A DNA stretch of 64,000 bases from Patiria pectinifera (GCA_029964075.1 CM057141.1:3968001-4032000), one strand, 5' to 3'; numbered from the stretch's first letter, positions 23,801 through 35,693 are shown. Program-made: numbers and translations. Notes: generated from the sequence alone by a model not told the origin.

Positions 23801-26800
23801 TATACACGAGTAAGGTACAATCATACAGGATAAAAGTGCTGTGGAGCAATTATAAACGTCTGGTTTAAAACCAGATTTAAAAGGGGCCTCTGGCCACCGA
23901 AAATGGCAGCCAGTCCCTAAACCGGTTCTAAATATCACATTTAACTCTCCATCAAATTGTTATCCCATTTATATATACTTTTTCCGTCAAAAGTTATGGA
24001 AAAAAAGTTGAAAAACTCCAACAATTTTGAGCTACCATTTTACTCAACAATTTCTACTCGATTGTAGCATGGCAGTTGAAACCATCCACATGATGGATTC
24101 TCGACCAATAAGAATGAGTAAAATGTCTCAGGTATTTATCCATGGCCTATAAACGTGGTCTTTGGATTACATGAAGATTTTTAAAACGACAAAAACTTTA
24201 TGCAGTGAACCAGTTCTCGGCATAAATGGCACCCTCTTTTGTTCATGCACAGAGTGCACTGTCTGCATACCTTTTCATCAGGATTGGGGGCTGGGGGCAG
24301 GCGCTGGGTCTGGCCAATAAACTTGTACAGACGACGTTGTTGGACCATCTCCAGTATGCGACGGGACTCGGCCAGGGCTGGGTCATCGGAGCGCATGATC
24401 TGAAGGATGATGTCGTCTGTCATGTTGGTGTAGGCGACCATGTCATGAATTGCTTCCGACATCTTCAACATTTTGCTGTACAAGTTGTACGTATTCCAAA
24501 AAAAGTAATCCAAAAAATAATAGGCAAAGCTGTTAAAGCCTGAGTCCATCATTTGCAGCTATCCAAAAAAGTAACTGGCGTAATTATTGTTGAAAAACAT
24601 ACTGGTTGAAAGATAGTAAGGGGACTAAACTCCCTGTGAAATTATCCTTTCTGGCAAGCTCTCATTTGAAGAAATCAAGGAAAGAAGGCATTTCCAACGG
24701 TGCGTCTTAAGAAGCACTGTAGGAAAATTTAAATTAGTAGTTCGTTTTGTTATTCAGCGCAGCGCGCACAAGCATTGGAACGGCGCACAGGCGCGCGCGG
24801 TTGCTATAATTCGTCGGATCAGTGCGCGACATCGCGTAAAGCTGCAATTCAAAAAAAAATTCGAAACATGATTTAGCAACTTTTGATTTGAAATTGAGAT
24901 CCTAGAATGCTGTTTTTCTCAGAATATAAAGCTGAAGCTGAGCTGAAACTTCATCAAGTAAGTTGTTTAGTATCCTTCATTAGATTTTGAACACTTTTGT
25001 TGCTTCAAACGAACAAAATGCACTAATTACAAATGATGGACTATAGCTTTAACACTATGTACTTTCAAGTGGAATCAATTTCCAAGTAATGACGAGACAT
25101 ATTATCTTCCTTAAAGATTGTAGATCGAGCTGTCCATTTTCGAATAACCTAGTATTCGATTACTCAAAACTATGTTTGACCGATATTAAAACTGCCCACT
25201 GCAACTGCGTATACTGCGCAGGTAAAAAGTTGCACGAAGAACTCGCATGAGAAGAAATTGGCATGCGGTGATCGATATGGATTGCTGGAGTGTTTTTTGC
25301 AGTAATTTTTTTTAAACTGTAAACATGCAGCTTTAACCTGCAAAAATGATGTGAACAATGGAACCACTGTCAAAAAAAATTATATCATCCACAAAAAGTG
25401 CCACTTGACAATAAGGCGCTGCAAGTTTACGATTAAAAAACGCCACAACCGTGAGTGTATATGCCCGTAGTTTTGTTGTTTTCGAATATTAAAACTTATT
25501 TAGAGTATATACATGGAGTATTTAGTGTATATTGACAGCCCTAGATGATTTGAAGGATACATGTACGTGAGAGTTGTAAAGGCCATCGTTTCCCAAGGAG
25601 TCATAGCCTGCTGGGCCCATCCGCATTTACTCGTAAAGCCGTTTAAAACTGTTTAAAAAATCAGTTGCTAAGTTTCTACTCACCCCTCCTCTCCTTTGAC
25701 CAAGAAGTGATCGTTTGCCTTTACTAATGCTTCAACAAGCCTACCGTAGATCAAAAAGTAAAATTTGAAGAAAACAAAACTCAGAAATTAATTCCAGTTC
25801 ACTTAAGATAAAATAGAACATTTTGAAAATTAAATATATTTTAAATATCTTGGAAGAGAAATAAAAATAATCATACAAAAGGATTTTTTGGACTGACACA
25901 AATGTGGTGGATCATACAAAAGGATTTTTTGGACTAGCAGCGGCTATTATCTGTCAACATTGGGGGAACGGGGGGAACAGGCGGTACCTTCGAAGTTCGG
26001 AAGTGGGGGTGTGTGTGTGTGTGTGTGTTGGGGAAGATTTTCAAGGGCGCTGTTCCAAGATGTTGGATACAAACTCACATGATTTCGATGATCTTGGTCA
26101 CCTTGTGCTTGTAAGCGCGGCGGTGGAGGTTGTATCTTGCGTGGAACATGTCGCTCAAATTTCCCTCAATCAGAATAGAAAACAGCCAAAAAACAAAGAA
26201 AATCAGATTTCTTTGAGCCAAGTACCATTGGTTCACTGAATCACCTAGTGTGACAATTAATATTCCACCTAATAGGCAATACAAACTGGGGTGAGATCTT
26301 ACAATGAACAACATAAACCCTGCCGGAGATTTCCCATTGGCTATGCAAAAAAAAACTCAACAACAATGAGTAGTACGCATGAGTACCAACTGTAGCTATT
26401 TCAAAAATCTTATGATACGTGTGAATAGGACTAACTCATATTCCAACTTATTCAGAGTATCCAGTCAATGCTACTCATTTAGACTCAATTCATACAATTC
26501 TGTATACTTGGTGGATTCAGACATAAAGGACTCAACTTCATGCAGCTCTTTCACTCTAAGAAGAAGAAATTCCAAACCAACCTTATCCCTGGCGCATATC
26601 TGCTTCTCGCCTTCCACCTCGTTGACTCGGAAGAACGTCATGAATCGGTGGCAGTTAAAGCCACTAGAGATGCCCAGGTTGTGGCAATCTCGCATGATGT
26701 AATCCCACTTGTCCACGTCGATTCCGTTACGCTTGTTGGCAACAATATCATACAGGAAGCTCTTGTCCTTGGCACAGCCTTTGTAAGGCAAACGTTTCTG

Positions 26801-29800
26801 AAAAAAAAAAAATACAGGATGACTTGAAGATAAGATTTCTCCTGAGCAATGATGAGTGAATTTGGAAGACATACCCAGATGCAACACAGATTAATCAACA
26901 GTATGGATGCTTGTTTGTTACAGTACTTTGGTCATATAACACAGAAAAAAAGGTAACAGCCTAGAAAAAAATGATATTGCAGGAAAGAGTGATTCCAGCA
27001 AATTTATATGCGTGATTCCAACATAAAGGATACCTTTCGGTATCCTTGAAAGTACACACCATCTAGTTCCATTGTCGTGGGGAAGAACACTTGTCACTAC
27101 GAGGTACGTGAGGACCAAAAATGCTGTATTTGCCCAACAACAAAAATATTCCTTATAACGCGGTGTAGGCCTACTCAGCGGTCTCACATTGAGGCTAACC
27201 CAAAGCTGCCCCCCCCTCCCTGATTGAAATGTTCCCCTCTCTCCAAACTGAAAAATATTTGCCACGCAGAAAATCATAATTTTAATTTTGCTTAAAGCTA
27301 ATTTTTAATTTGACCCCCCCTAATAGCATTCTAGTTTACTATATACTTCCTCTTTTAATATGCATGTGTGTTCACAAAGTGTCCCCCCCCCCCAACTCCA
27401 GACAATACGGACCCCACTGCCCCTCCCCCCCCCCCCCCAAAAACCCCAAAATCTGCCCTTATGTATAGTAGTACTGCACTGCGTTCTTACATTATTTTGC
27501 TTCTTCGGCTTATCAATTAGGTCCATGATGAAGCTGATGTCTTGGTCGTGTAAACCATATTTGGCAAAGACGCTCTTGAGGTGGTTGGCCTTGATCAGAT
27601 GATCTAACATGGCTATTGAGGCTTCCTCGTGCTGTAAAAGATGGGGTGAACCAAAAATCTAAATTACCAAGATAGCAAACATGTACTAATTAACATGAAA
27701 AATACAACAACAAAATTTAACAGCTGCAAACTGCTCAATGACTGGATTGACCAGAAATATACCAATCAAAAAGTATATTTCGTTTTTGCAAAGACTTCTT
27801 TAGAGGCAAATGACACGGACAAGAAACAAACATGCAGGGGACATGCACACACATAGGGTTGGAAGAAGAAAAACAAAGGAGGGAAGGGGTGGTGGAAGAA
27901 GGTATTCAGTGGATGAAAGGAGATTAGGGAACAAGGGAGTGTGGTGGGAGTGGGGAACAAAACAGGGTTGGGGGAAGGAAGGTAAAGATGCAGGGGACAC
28001 AAAAGAGAGTAGTGATGAAAGTAACAGGGTAAAGATGAAGAAAGGGAAGGCAAGGACAGTGTAGTCAGTGTAAAAAGGAAGGGGAGGGGCACAAAGGATG
28101 AGTACCAACCACAGAGGGAAAGATGATGGATCTGAAACAAATTACACCAAGAGAGATAGATAAATAAATCGTTGCCTTGTTGGATGTTGAGACCATGTGG
28201 TTCAACAGTCCGAAAACACTTCATCCACACTTTCTCCCTGCTTAGATGAACTGAGTTCTTGCGGTGACCAAGTGACTCTATACCCTGTAACGTCATAACG
28301 TCATATTGGGAATTGAATGGTTAGAGAGGTTGAAGTTGTAGCCAACAGGCCCGTCGCTTGGTGTCGACAGTTACTCGATGACCATAGAAACGCTTCTTAA
28401 GCGTGTTAGCCTCCCCAACATATAGTACTCCATAGACCCTGCAAGAGATTATAGATATACAACATTAGATGTGTTGCAGGAGATGTTGCCAATGGTGCCG
28501 TGAGTGGTTCCAGAAGAATGGCCAGTAAAGAAATCAGACTCCTGGATGTTTACCTGGCAAACAACACATCTGCTACTGCACTTTAAAAGTGCCATGCTGG
28601 GTGGGAGGGGGGCATTTAAGGTGGGGACTTCGGCTTGAACTATCAGATCTCGTAGATTGCGGGGTCGACGTCTAGAAGCCAACATGGGCTGTCTGGAAAC
28701 CTCACAGTCACAGCACCATTGGCAACATCACCTGCAACATATCTAATGTCATATCTAATCTCTTGCAAGGTCTGTGGAGTACAGTTGGGCTGTCAACATT
28801 AAGAGGCTGGACACCCCTGTTAATTGGCTACCACTTGAACCTCCCTAACAACCTCCCTAACCGTTCAATTTCCAATATGACTTACAAGGGAGAGTCACTT
28901 GGCCGTCGCAAGGACTCATAAGTTCGTCTCATCAGCAGGGAGAAAGTGCTGATGAATTAGCGTCTTTGTACTGTTGAACCACATGGTCTCAACACCAAAC
29001 AAGGCAACGATTAATTTTTCTATCACTCCCAGTGTAATTTGTTTCAGATCCATCTTTCCCTATGTGCTTTTCACTCAACCTTTGTGTCCCCTCCCCCTCC
29101 CTCTTGTAGAGCCTCGCAACTTTTCATTGTAAAGGCTCGCAACTCTTCAGAGTTTAAGCAGATTCTAACTATGAATGCAGTCTTCAATGTTAAAATAGTA
29201 GGCTACGCACTCCATCCACAAGTTGCAAACCCAACAATGTGCCTTAGTCTTCAACAAGTTGGCGCAGAACTTGGACGAAGACACTGACAACACTGTCGTT
29301 GCCCTCCCTTTTTTTTTATCTCAACCCTGTTACATTCATCACCACTCTCCTTTGCTCCCCCTGCAGGCCCAAACCCCTTTTGTTCCCTGCTCCCACCACA
29401 CTCCCTTGTTCCCTAATCTCCTTTCATCCACTGTGCACCTTCTTTCCCTCCCCAATTCCCTTTTTTGTGATCTCCTTCCAATTAACCCTGCCTGTGTGCA
29501 TGTCCCCTGCATGTTTGTTTCTTGTCCATGTGTCGTTTGCCTCTGAAAGTTCACGTACTAAAACATATTTTTATCTACAATGATCATAGTATATGAAGAG
29601 CATTCCTTTCTTCAGAACCCTCCCAAGTTAAAAAAAAAAAAATCATTCAATTCATTAAAACCTTCCCTCTCTGGCCGGCACTTTCATCAACAAGGCCAGC
29701 CCAGCAGTCAAAATAAATTAAGTGACTGATTAACAGTTGAGTGCTCCTTGCCTTCATAAGCTTGATGAAATCTCACTTTATACTGTGAAATTTGAGCCAC

Positions 29801-31462
29801 ATTAGGGGCCGCAACACATATAGAGGACATCAACAATATTTTCTGCTAATTGAAATCGGTTTTTGTTTTGTTTTGTCTGATGGGGCAGTAAGTGGTCATA
29901 CTTGCTTACCCTCCATTCCGAACCTGGTAGTGTTACCGGTATGACGGCCGGAATAAAGAGCTTATCGAACATGTGGGAAAATGGACCATGGCCTGAATAA
30001 GAACAGAAAGTAACAACACAGAAATATTTAATCGAGTCAGAATTACTTGGCTACAGCTGGAAATAACACACAGTCTATATGGCTCCTATATAGAAACAGG
30101 TGAATTCACTTAAAAAAAAGTTTGCATTCTCTGACCAATCAGATGATAAGGATTTATTCAGGTGTTGTGTAAAACAAATAATGAATGTTTCACGTTCATG
30201 CAATGCTAAGAATAATTTCATGAGGTGACAGATTAAATGTCCTACTCAACTCTGCTTTGCCTCGTGGCATGAAACATTTCATCTGTCACCTAATAAAATT
30301 AGTCATGCAAATAATTGCACTCATAAACTTTCATTATTTGTATACCTAGAAGTTCTTGTTAATGCCCTTACCCAAGTCATGGCAGAGACCCGCAATTTCA
30401 ACACAAAGGACGTCTTTCTCTGTGATGTTCAGGTCTTGCTGATTTTTCTGCAGTGTCCGACATAATGTCCCTGCCAAGTGACACACTCTGACGGAAAGTA
30501 GACAAAACGTATAGTTAGTCCCACTCATCCTGAGCCTCTTGCTCAGAGTTTTTGCAGAATCAGTCAGCCATGTCACAAAAATATAAGTTCCGGTTTTTTT
30601 CAAGCAGACCCTGTGGCATATCTCTGCCTCTGCCTCACATGTACCAAACTCTGGGTGTGACTCTGGATTTTTGCTTTTCATGCACTTATGAAAAAAGACG
30701 TACCCTTTTGAATGTAAAAGAATGATTGAAATAAATAAACAATAACTATTCCAAGAAACTATTACATCGAATGTCACTAAAAAAGATCAAAGTGATGTTC
30801 ACAAAAGATTGTTTTGTACCGCCAGACTTTGTTAGAGTGATTTTCAGACTGCAGATTTTGGCTAGTATTTTGTCACAAAACTAGAAGTTCCCTTTTGTGT
30901 ATACACATTCTTTAATTTTCTTTCTGTAAACATACACCCAAGCAACTGAATTTGGATTTGTATAAATGTTTGAGCAGCGCTGGTGGCGCGTGCATGTTGC
31001 CCCGTGGTTGCTCAGTCCATGATCCATCATTGTCACTCAATCCATGATTTTGCCATTGCACTTTGTACGTGCACTATTAATGACTGTTTTAAGTCGATAC
31101 AATCAGCCTAAAATATTGTTCTATTTTAATTAAAAGTACAATTTGATAATTTTATAGCAATTTTGATGATTTTGATAAAAATACATGTTGCTAAAAATCA
31201 TGGCTAGTGCAGCACTACTTTCCGCCCCACTGCTAATTGTTACAGCACCTAAAATTTAGAAGACAAAAAGGGGAATAGTCTCCTTCTCAAGCCACTTCTT
31301 ACCCCAATGAATGCTCGAATCTATTGTGTGCTGCACCAGGAAGACTAGGTAAGCACAGCCCAGCTGTTTGATGTACCGCAACCTCTGGAACTGTGGAGTG
31401 TCGATGATCTGAACGCAGAGAGGATGCAGCTCAATGTGTCCATGGATTGGGTCGTGAAATAC
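20805..31462 (-). CDS. SAMHD1: SAMHD1 homolog, dNTP triphosphohydrolase (5' end not found, one frameshift)
   Basis: SAMHD1 hydrolyses dNTPs to deoxynucleoside plus triphosphate and restricts dNTP pools. Twelve exons in transcript order are 31303-31462, 30372-30487, 29910-29992, 27491-27631, 26582-26797, 26079-26164, 25684-25740, 24271-24475, 22843-22953, 22430-22534, 21559-21696 and 20805-20927 (stop TGA). All junctions have GT/AG and compatible phases apart from the first exon. Motifs in order are [26 protein letters not shown] (allosteric dNTP site), [14 protein letters not shown] (metal-binding HD), [18 protein letters not shown] (catalytic Asp in RDC), LYKFIGQTQ and [19 protein letters not shown]. 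About 513 codons are visible, close to the human protein from residue 117 onward. No SAM domain or start codon was found upstream, so the N-terminus is missing, too divergent, or absent in this lineage. The first exon lacks one base relative to the expected frame. Confidence 0.9.
23431..23680 (+). mobile_element. tRNA-derived SINE with (ATT)n tail
   Basis: The A-box-like GGTCTAGTGGTTA is followed by B box GGTTCAAACCC, a body with TTTGAGATTGTAATGC, and the tail AGCGCTATATAAGCGCAG plus ATT repeats. The 3' end resembles those shared by CR1/L2-mobilised SINEs in marine animals. It lies in the intron between the 22843-22953 and 24271-24475 exons of SAMHD1. Confidence 0.82.
27715..28690 (-). mobile_element. 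Penelope-like element, 5'-truncated 3' fragment
   Basis: On the - strand this reads [16 protein letters not shown] and [18 protein letters not shown], the region just before the GIY-YIG endonuclease. It continues through [19 protein letters not shown] and a pyrimidine-rich 3' untranslated tract. It matches the 3' third of the element at 37048-40051 but is decayed. It sits in a SAMHD1 intron, head to head with the fragment at 28700-29600. Confidence 0.8.
28700..29600 (+). mobile_element. Penelope-like element, 3' fragment in opposite orientation
   Basis: The + strand carries the GIY-YIG region (GGCAACATCACCTGCAACAT, then CTCTTGCAAGGTCTGTGGAG). It is followed by a degraded REKV-W region, the pyrimidine-rich tract and a tail resembling that of the neighbouring copy. 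It covers largely the same part of the element as 27715-28690, so together they form an inverted pair about 1.9 kb long. Unrelated sequence may be inserted near 29105-29290. Confidence 0.75.
30168..30345. repeat. Long palindrome (copy 3, diverged)
   Basis: Outer arms are AAACAAATAATGAATG and its degenerate complement CATTATTTGTATAC. The centre is CTCTGCTTTGCCTCG. It has the same architecture as 6261-6437 and 7029-7202 but is older. It lies in a SAMHD1 intron immediately upstream of the 29910-29992 exon. Confidence 0.7.
31303..31462 (-). CDS. SAMHD1: SAMHD1 exon with apparent 1-base deletion
   Basis: The exon begins [14 protein letters not shown] and runs through QLGCAYLVF. The expected continuation [13 protein letters not shown], which carries the first metal-binding His, is present but in the next frame. 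Its 160 bp leaves phase 1, whereas the following exon needs phase 2, so exactly one base is missing after the codons for VF. Read in the given frame, translation stops inside the next exon. Everything downstream is otherwise well conserved, so a sequencing or assembly error in a short C run is plausible. Confidence 0.85.
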
Positions 31463-31499
31463 CTAATAAGACAAAACACAAATTACACAGTGACAGCAC

Positions 31500-32240
31500 A
31501 TTAAAGGGCCACGAAATGAAATTTTCTCAGGAACAGCATGACATGTATTTTGTTCACCTTCGCTCCCCTTAAATGCATGAAAACTATTTGACAACCTTCA
31601 ATTGTTGGTTAATTTTATTTACTTAAAAGTGCAATTCTTTCACCAGTTTGCACAGGGGTTATTTTCGGCCGAATATCTCGATTTTCCAAAAAGGCAAGAT
31701 ATAGCAGGCAACTTTTGATAAACATGTACAGCCAAATTAATGCCACAACTACTGATTCACAAGAGTCATTTCAACAGTATTTCTACGATATTTCGTACCG
31801 CAACCTCATATTTTTCAACACTCCAGGGTGTGCCCACAGAGCATTATTTGTACCAGGCCGTGCACAGTGGCCAAGTTCAAGTTCATTACCCAGTCCGCCT
31901 CTTGGATGTTGTGTCCCATGTACAAAAGAAATGGAATAAGCATGTTTAGACGTCATCCAGAGGCGAGTCAAGGCACACTTGACATTTAAAACCGTCAGCT
32001 GTGCCAATGGGCTTTGCCAAGATGGCACAATAAGGGAGTTCCCCCCCCCCTAAACCTTGCCCCCTAACCCCAAAAAAAAAAAGGAGAAACATAGCTATAA
32101 CATTGAGGTTTGTGCCTGAAATGACATCACACTCTTGCTCATGAACATGGAAATTTGCAAAAAGCATAGAAACCAAAAAAACACCAAAATACCCTACAAA
32201 AAGTGCCTTTTTTTCAATTTTGCATGGCCAATAAATAACA
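31500..32240. repeat. Dispersed repeat (partner at 57850-58345)
   Basis: The edge TTAAAGGGCCACGAAATGAA matches TTAAAGGGCCATACATGAAA near 57855. An inner block (GCCTGAAATGACATCACACT at 32114, then AACACCAAAATACCCT) matches about 58248-58330. The copies share only parts, so the element is indel-rich. It has no coding capacity and its class is unknown. Confidence 0.6.
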
Positions 32241-32765
32241 ATAATAATAGTGATAATAAGTATAATATTGGGGTTCATGTTTTCTACAACAACGCCACGT
32301 ATGTAACTGTCGTTTTAATTGCGGGTTAGCACGTTGGCACTATCTATAGGGGTATTTCCCAGTGTCAGAAACATTGGGCAATATATAGGGATATTTCCCA
32401 GGGTGTAAAATCTTTCACATCGTGTGATGCATGATAGGGGGATTTCCAAGTGTGAGAAATCTTTCTAACTTAAACTGCATTCTGTATAAATGTATACACA
32501 GTAGTGGGCAATTAAAGAGGCACTAAGTCCTGAAATCCTGGAAAATGTCATCTGTCGATTGTTTATCCTATTTCAAACATCTGTTTGAATTTCGAAACCA
32601 ACCTAATGCGTTACCGCTCCTGTGAAAGGAAAAAAAAACACACCTGGTTGTTTACATCAGACACGACGGAGTACGCGTACATTTTTCCTGTCGTTTCTAT
32701 TCAATGTACAACACATTGTGTGTGTCAATTACATAATGCATATGTGGTTTCTTACATGGCCACAA

Positions 32766-33125
32766 TAAGTCCAATGCCTCATATGTCCGACACCTCATAG
32801 CTCCGACGCCTCGTAGCTCCGACGCCTCATTGATCCGACAATCAAATTTACTTTTATTTTTGTCCATAATTCTGACGCCTCATAAATCCGACGCCTCATA
32901 AGTCTGACGCCTCATAATTAAGTCCGACGCCTCGTAAGTCCGAGTCCTCGTAAGTCCGACGCCTCTTGAGTCCAACATCCAATATTAATTAATACAAACA
33001 TTGCGTAAAATGTCAGAATGTTATAGTGCCTCTAATTGCTAGAGTTAGCGATAACACATTGACATTGAGGTATCACCATATACTTGAGGCGTCGGACTTA
33101 TGAGGCGTCGGGACCTATGAGGCGG
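32766..33125. repeat. Foldback minisatellite, 16-bp unit
   Basis: The left half carries about ten copies of CTCATAAGTCCGACGC with variants (32766-32985). The right end (33082-33124) carries the same motif inverted (GAGGCGTCGGACTTATGAGG). About 100 bases of unrelated AT-rich sequence lie between. The arrangement forms a long potential stem. Confidence 0.85.
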
Positions 33126-33592
33126 AAAAATAATATACTCATACCAGAGGTTATGATGTTGGGAACCGTTTTGTGAAGACAGGCAAGACAACTTGTGTTT
33201 TTTTTTTTAAACTTCAACAGGTTTGGTTTTGAAAGTTCCTCTTTGGATTTTTGAGTACTGTTCCAACTGGAAAGGAACAAAATGCATGAAAAACGAAAAA
33301 GGTCCTACATGCCTTTAAATCAATCACAAATAGCACAGCATGGAAAGGTACATGAAAAGCATGGCAGAGCAAATTGCAGAATTAAATAGGCCTATACATT
33401 TATATGCACAACTTCACTATAATGAACATATGGGGTCCAAAATATAGACATTTTCAGCAGCCATTTTGTGGTACAAAAATTTCTCTTTGTTTGTTTGCAA
33501 AATTCTACTGTATTATACACAATGGGACAGAGTCCTCCACAGGCAATCAAAACAAGAACATACAAGTTATCGTACCAGATTCAGAAACAAAA

Positions 33593-34693
33593 CTAGAGAT
33601 GTGTTTGTGGACAAACACAAGCTGTTTCGGATATTTAAAATACTCAGTGCACGTGATGAACAATCAGTGATGTCACTAACAATGTCATCTATAACAGCAC
33701 ATTATACGTACATGTCAAGTTATAACCAAATCGAACATATAGGTCTGTAAATATAGGCCTATGAAGAACAAAATGCCCCTTTAAGGGACGTCACATGACA
33801 TTTGATGATGACATCACATGAATTTTCATCTATAACCCATCTCGGCATTGGTACGATCACGAATTTCTTCTAGGACCATCTGTGGGTGGTAGTCTTAGTG
33901 TGTACCAGGTCTAACGTCGATCGCATAATTTACAAAAGTGCCAAAGTAGAGTGTTTTAAAACGTGTACAAACCCTATGGGGAAAAATGCATCTTTAATGT
34001 GATGTAACCCAACACCTGATGACGTCACGTTCGCGCATTTCTTCTAGGACCATCTTTGGGTGGTGGTCTAAAAATGTATCAAGACTGAGGTCGATCGGAT
34101 TTACGAAGGTGCCAAAGTGGAGTGTTTTAAAACGTGTACAAAACATATGGGGAAAAACGCATCTTTAATGTGACGTAACCCAACACCTGATGACGTCACG
34201 ATCACGAATTTCTTCTAGGACCATCTGTGGGTGATGGTCTAAGTGTGTACCAAGTGTAACGTCGATCGGATTTACGAAAGTGCCGAAATGGAGCGTTTTA
34301 ATACATGTACAAACCCTATGGGGAAATATACATCTTTAATGTGACGTAACCTGACACTTGATGACGTCACGATCACGAATTTCGTCTAGAACCATCTGTG
34401 GGTGGTGGTCTAAGTATGAATTAAGTTTAAAGTCGATCGGATTTACGAAGATGCCAAACTGGTGTGTTTTAAAACGTGTACAAAACATATGGGAAAAATG
34501 CATCTTTAATTTGATGTAACCTGACCCCTGATGACGTCATGATCATAAATTTCTTCTAGGACCATCTGTGGGTGGTGGTCTAAGTATGTACCAAGTCTGA
34601 AATCAATCGGATTTAAAAAAGTGGCAAAGTGGACTTGTAGAAGAAACGTGTGTTAAACCTATGGAGAAAAAGTCTGAAAAAGGAGAAAAAAAA
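33593..34693 (-). repeat. TGACGTCA-rich array unit (type A terminus) with 171-bp satellite
   Basis: Starts CTAGAGAT plus the palindrome GTGTTTGTGGACAAACAC at 33601-33618. From about 33850 to 34640 it consists of roughly five tandem copies of a 171-bp unit: GACGTCA starts at 34021, 34192, 34363 and 34533. Each copy includes TTCTTCTAGGACCATCTGTG and GTCGATCGGATTTACGAA. It ends in an A-rich tract before the next CTAG. Confidence 0.7.
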
Positions 34694-35693
34694 CTAGAGA
34701 TCTATGTCTGTTTGCAACAGAACATAGGGCTTTTCCGCATTATGATTTTTTTTTATCAATAATATGCCCTGAATATGCATGAACATAAAATCTGTCAAAG
34801 TTAGCCGAAAAATCAGCTAAAACGGTCACTGTGGACAGGATTTCACCTTGGCAATACGATGTATGTGCGTGTGTACAAGGTGTTTGCTTGGACAAAGAGT
34901 GATCTAAATAAATTACTGGCAAGAGTCGAAAACGCACTTTGAAAATCGACAATTATTTTTAAATTTTTGATGACGTCATCGTGACGTCATTTCGAACTTT
35001 GCATACTAGTATGATTAACTACCTACCCACCAAGTTTCATGACAATTGGACCTTTCCTTATATGAGTTTTGAAAAATGGCATTTTGATTCCGTCATGATG
35101 ACGTCACACATTTTTCAAGTTTTGTACGAATAGCTATTACATAACAGACCAAATGCAAAAAAGAATTTTGCATTTTGCATGTTGCATTCGGGAGATATGG
35201 CTAAAAGGTCAAAAAAATAAATATTCATATAAAATCTCAGGATGACGTCATCATGACGTCACCTCATTTTTAATCTATAACACTTCCTGGTATAGCCACA
35301 TACCAAGTTTCAACCCAATCGGACTTACATTTCTATAGATATAAGACTTCACAATATGTACGTAAATTTTCAAAAATCAATAAAAAAAATAGGTGATGAC
35401 GTCATCAAGACGTCATAGTCTTGGCATAATTTTTGTATGAGGGTCTTCCTTGGCTGTAACTTTGATGACGATTCCAGATCGCCAAGTTATAAAAATGGTG
35501 GCTTGAAAACGTGTACAAAGTCAATGGGTTAAAAATCCCACAGCAGAAAAACTGCACCTTTAAATACGTGATTTGCCTTTAAACTGAAACATTTTTATAA
35601 AATATTACTTGATATTCTGACTCTTGGGAATATTTTCAATCAAATGGTTAACGTAAAAAAATACGATTTCTTTTTCCTTCTCATAGTAATTCT

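Noticed and set aside
26000-26035. GT microsatellite as a regulatory Z-DNA element
   Set aside because: It is a short run inside a SAMHD1 intron with no further supporting signal.
33098-33280. Possible N-terminal SAMHD1 exon on the - strand
   Set aside because: A polypyrimidine-AG is followed by an open frame, but the peptide shows no resemblance to a SAM domain or SAMHD1 N-terminus, and splice phases could not be made consistent.
33850-34640. Relationship to primate alpha satellite because of the 171-bp period
   Set aside because: Only the length coincides. The monomer sequence is a module of the local TGACGTCA-rich repeat.
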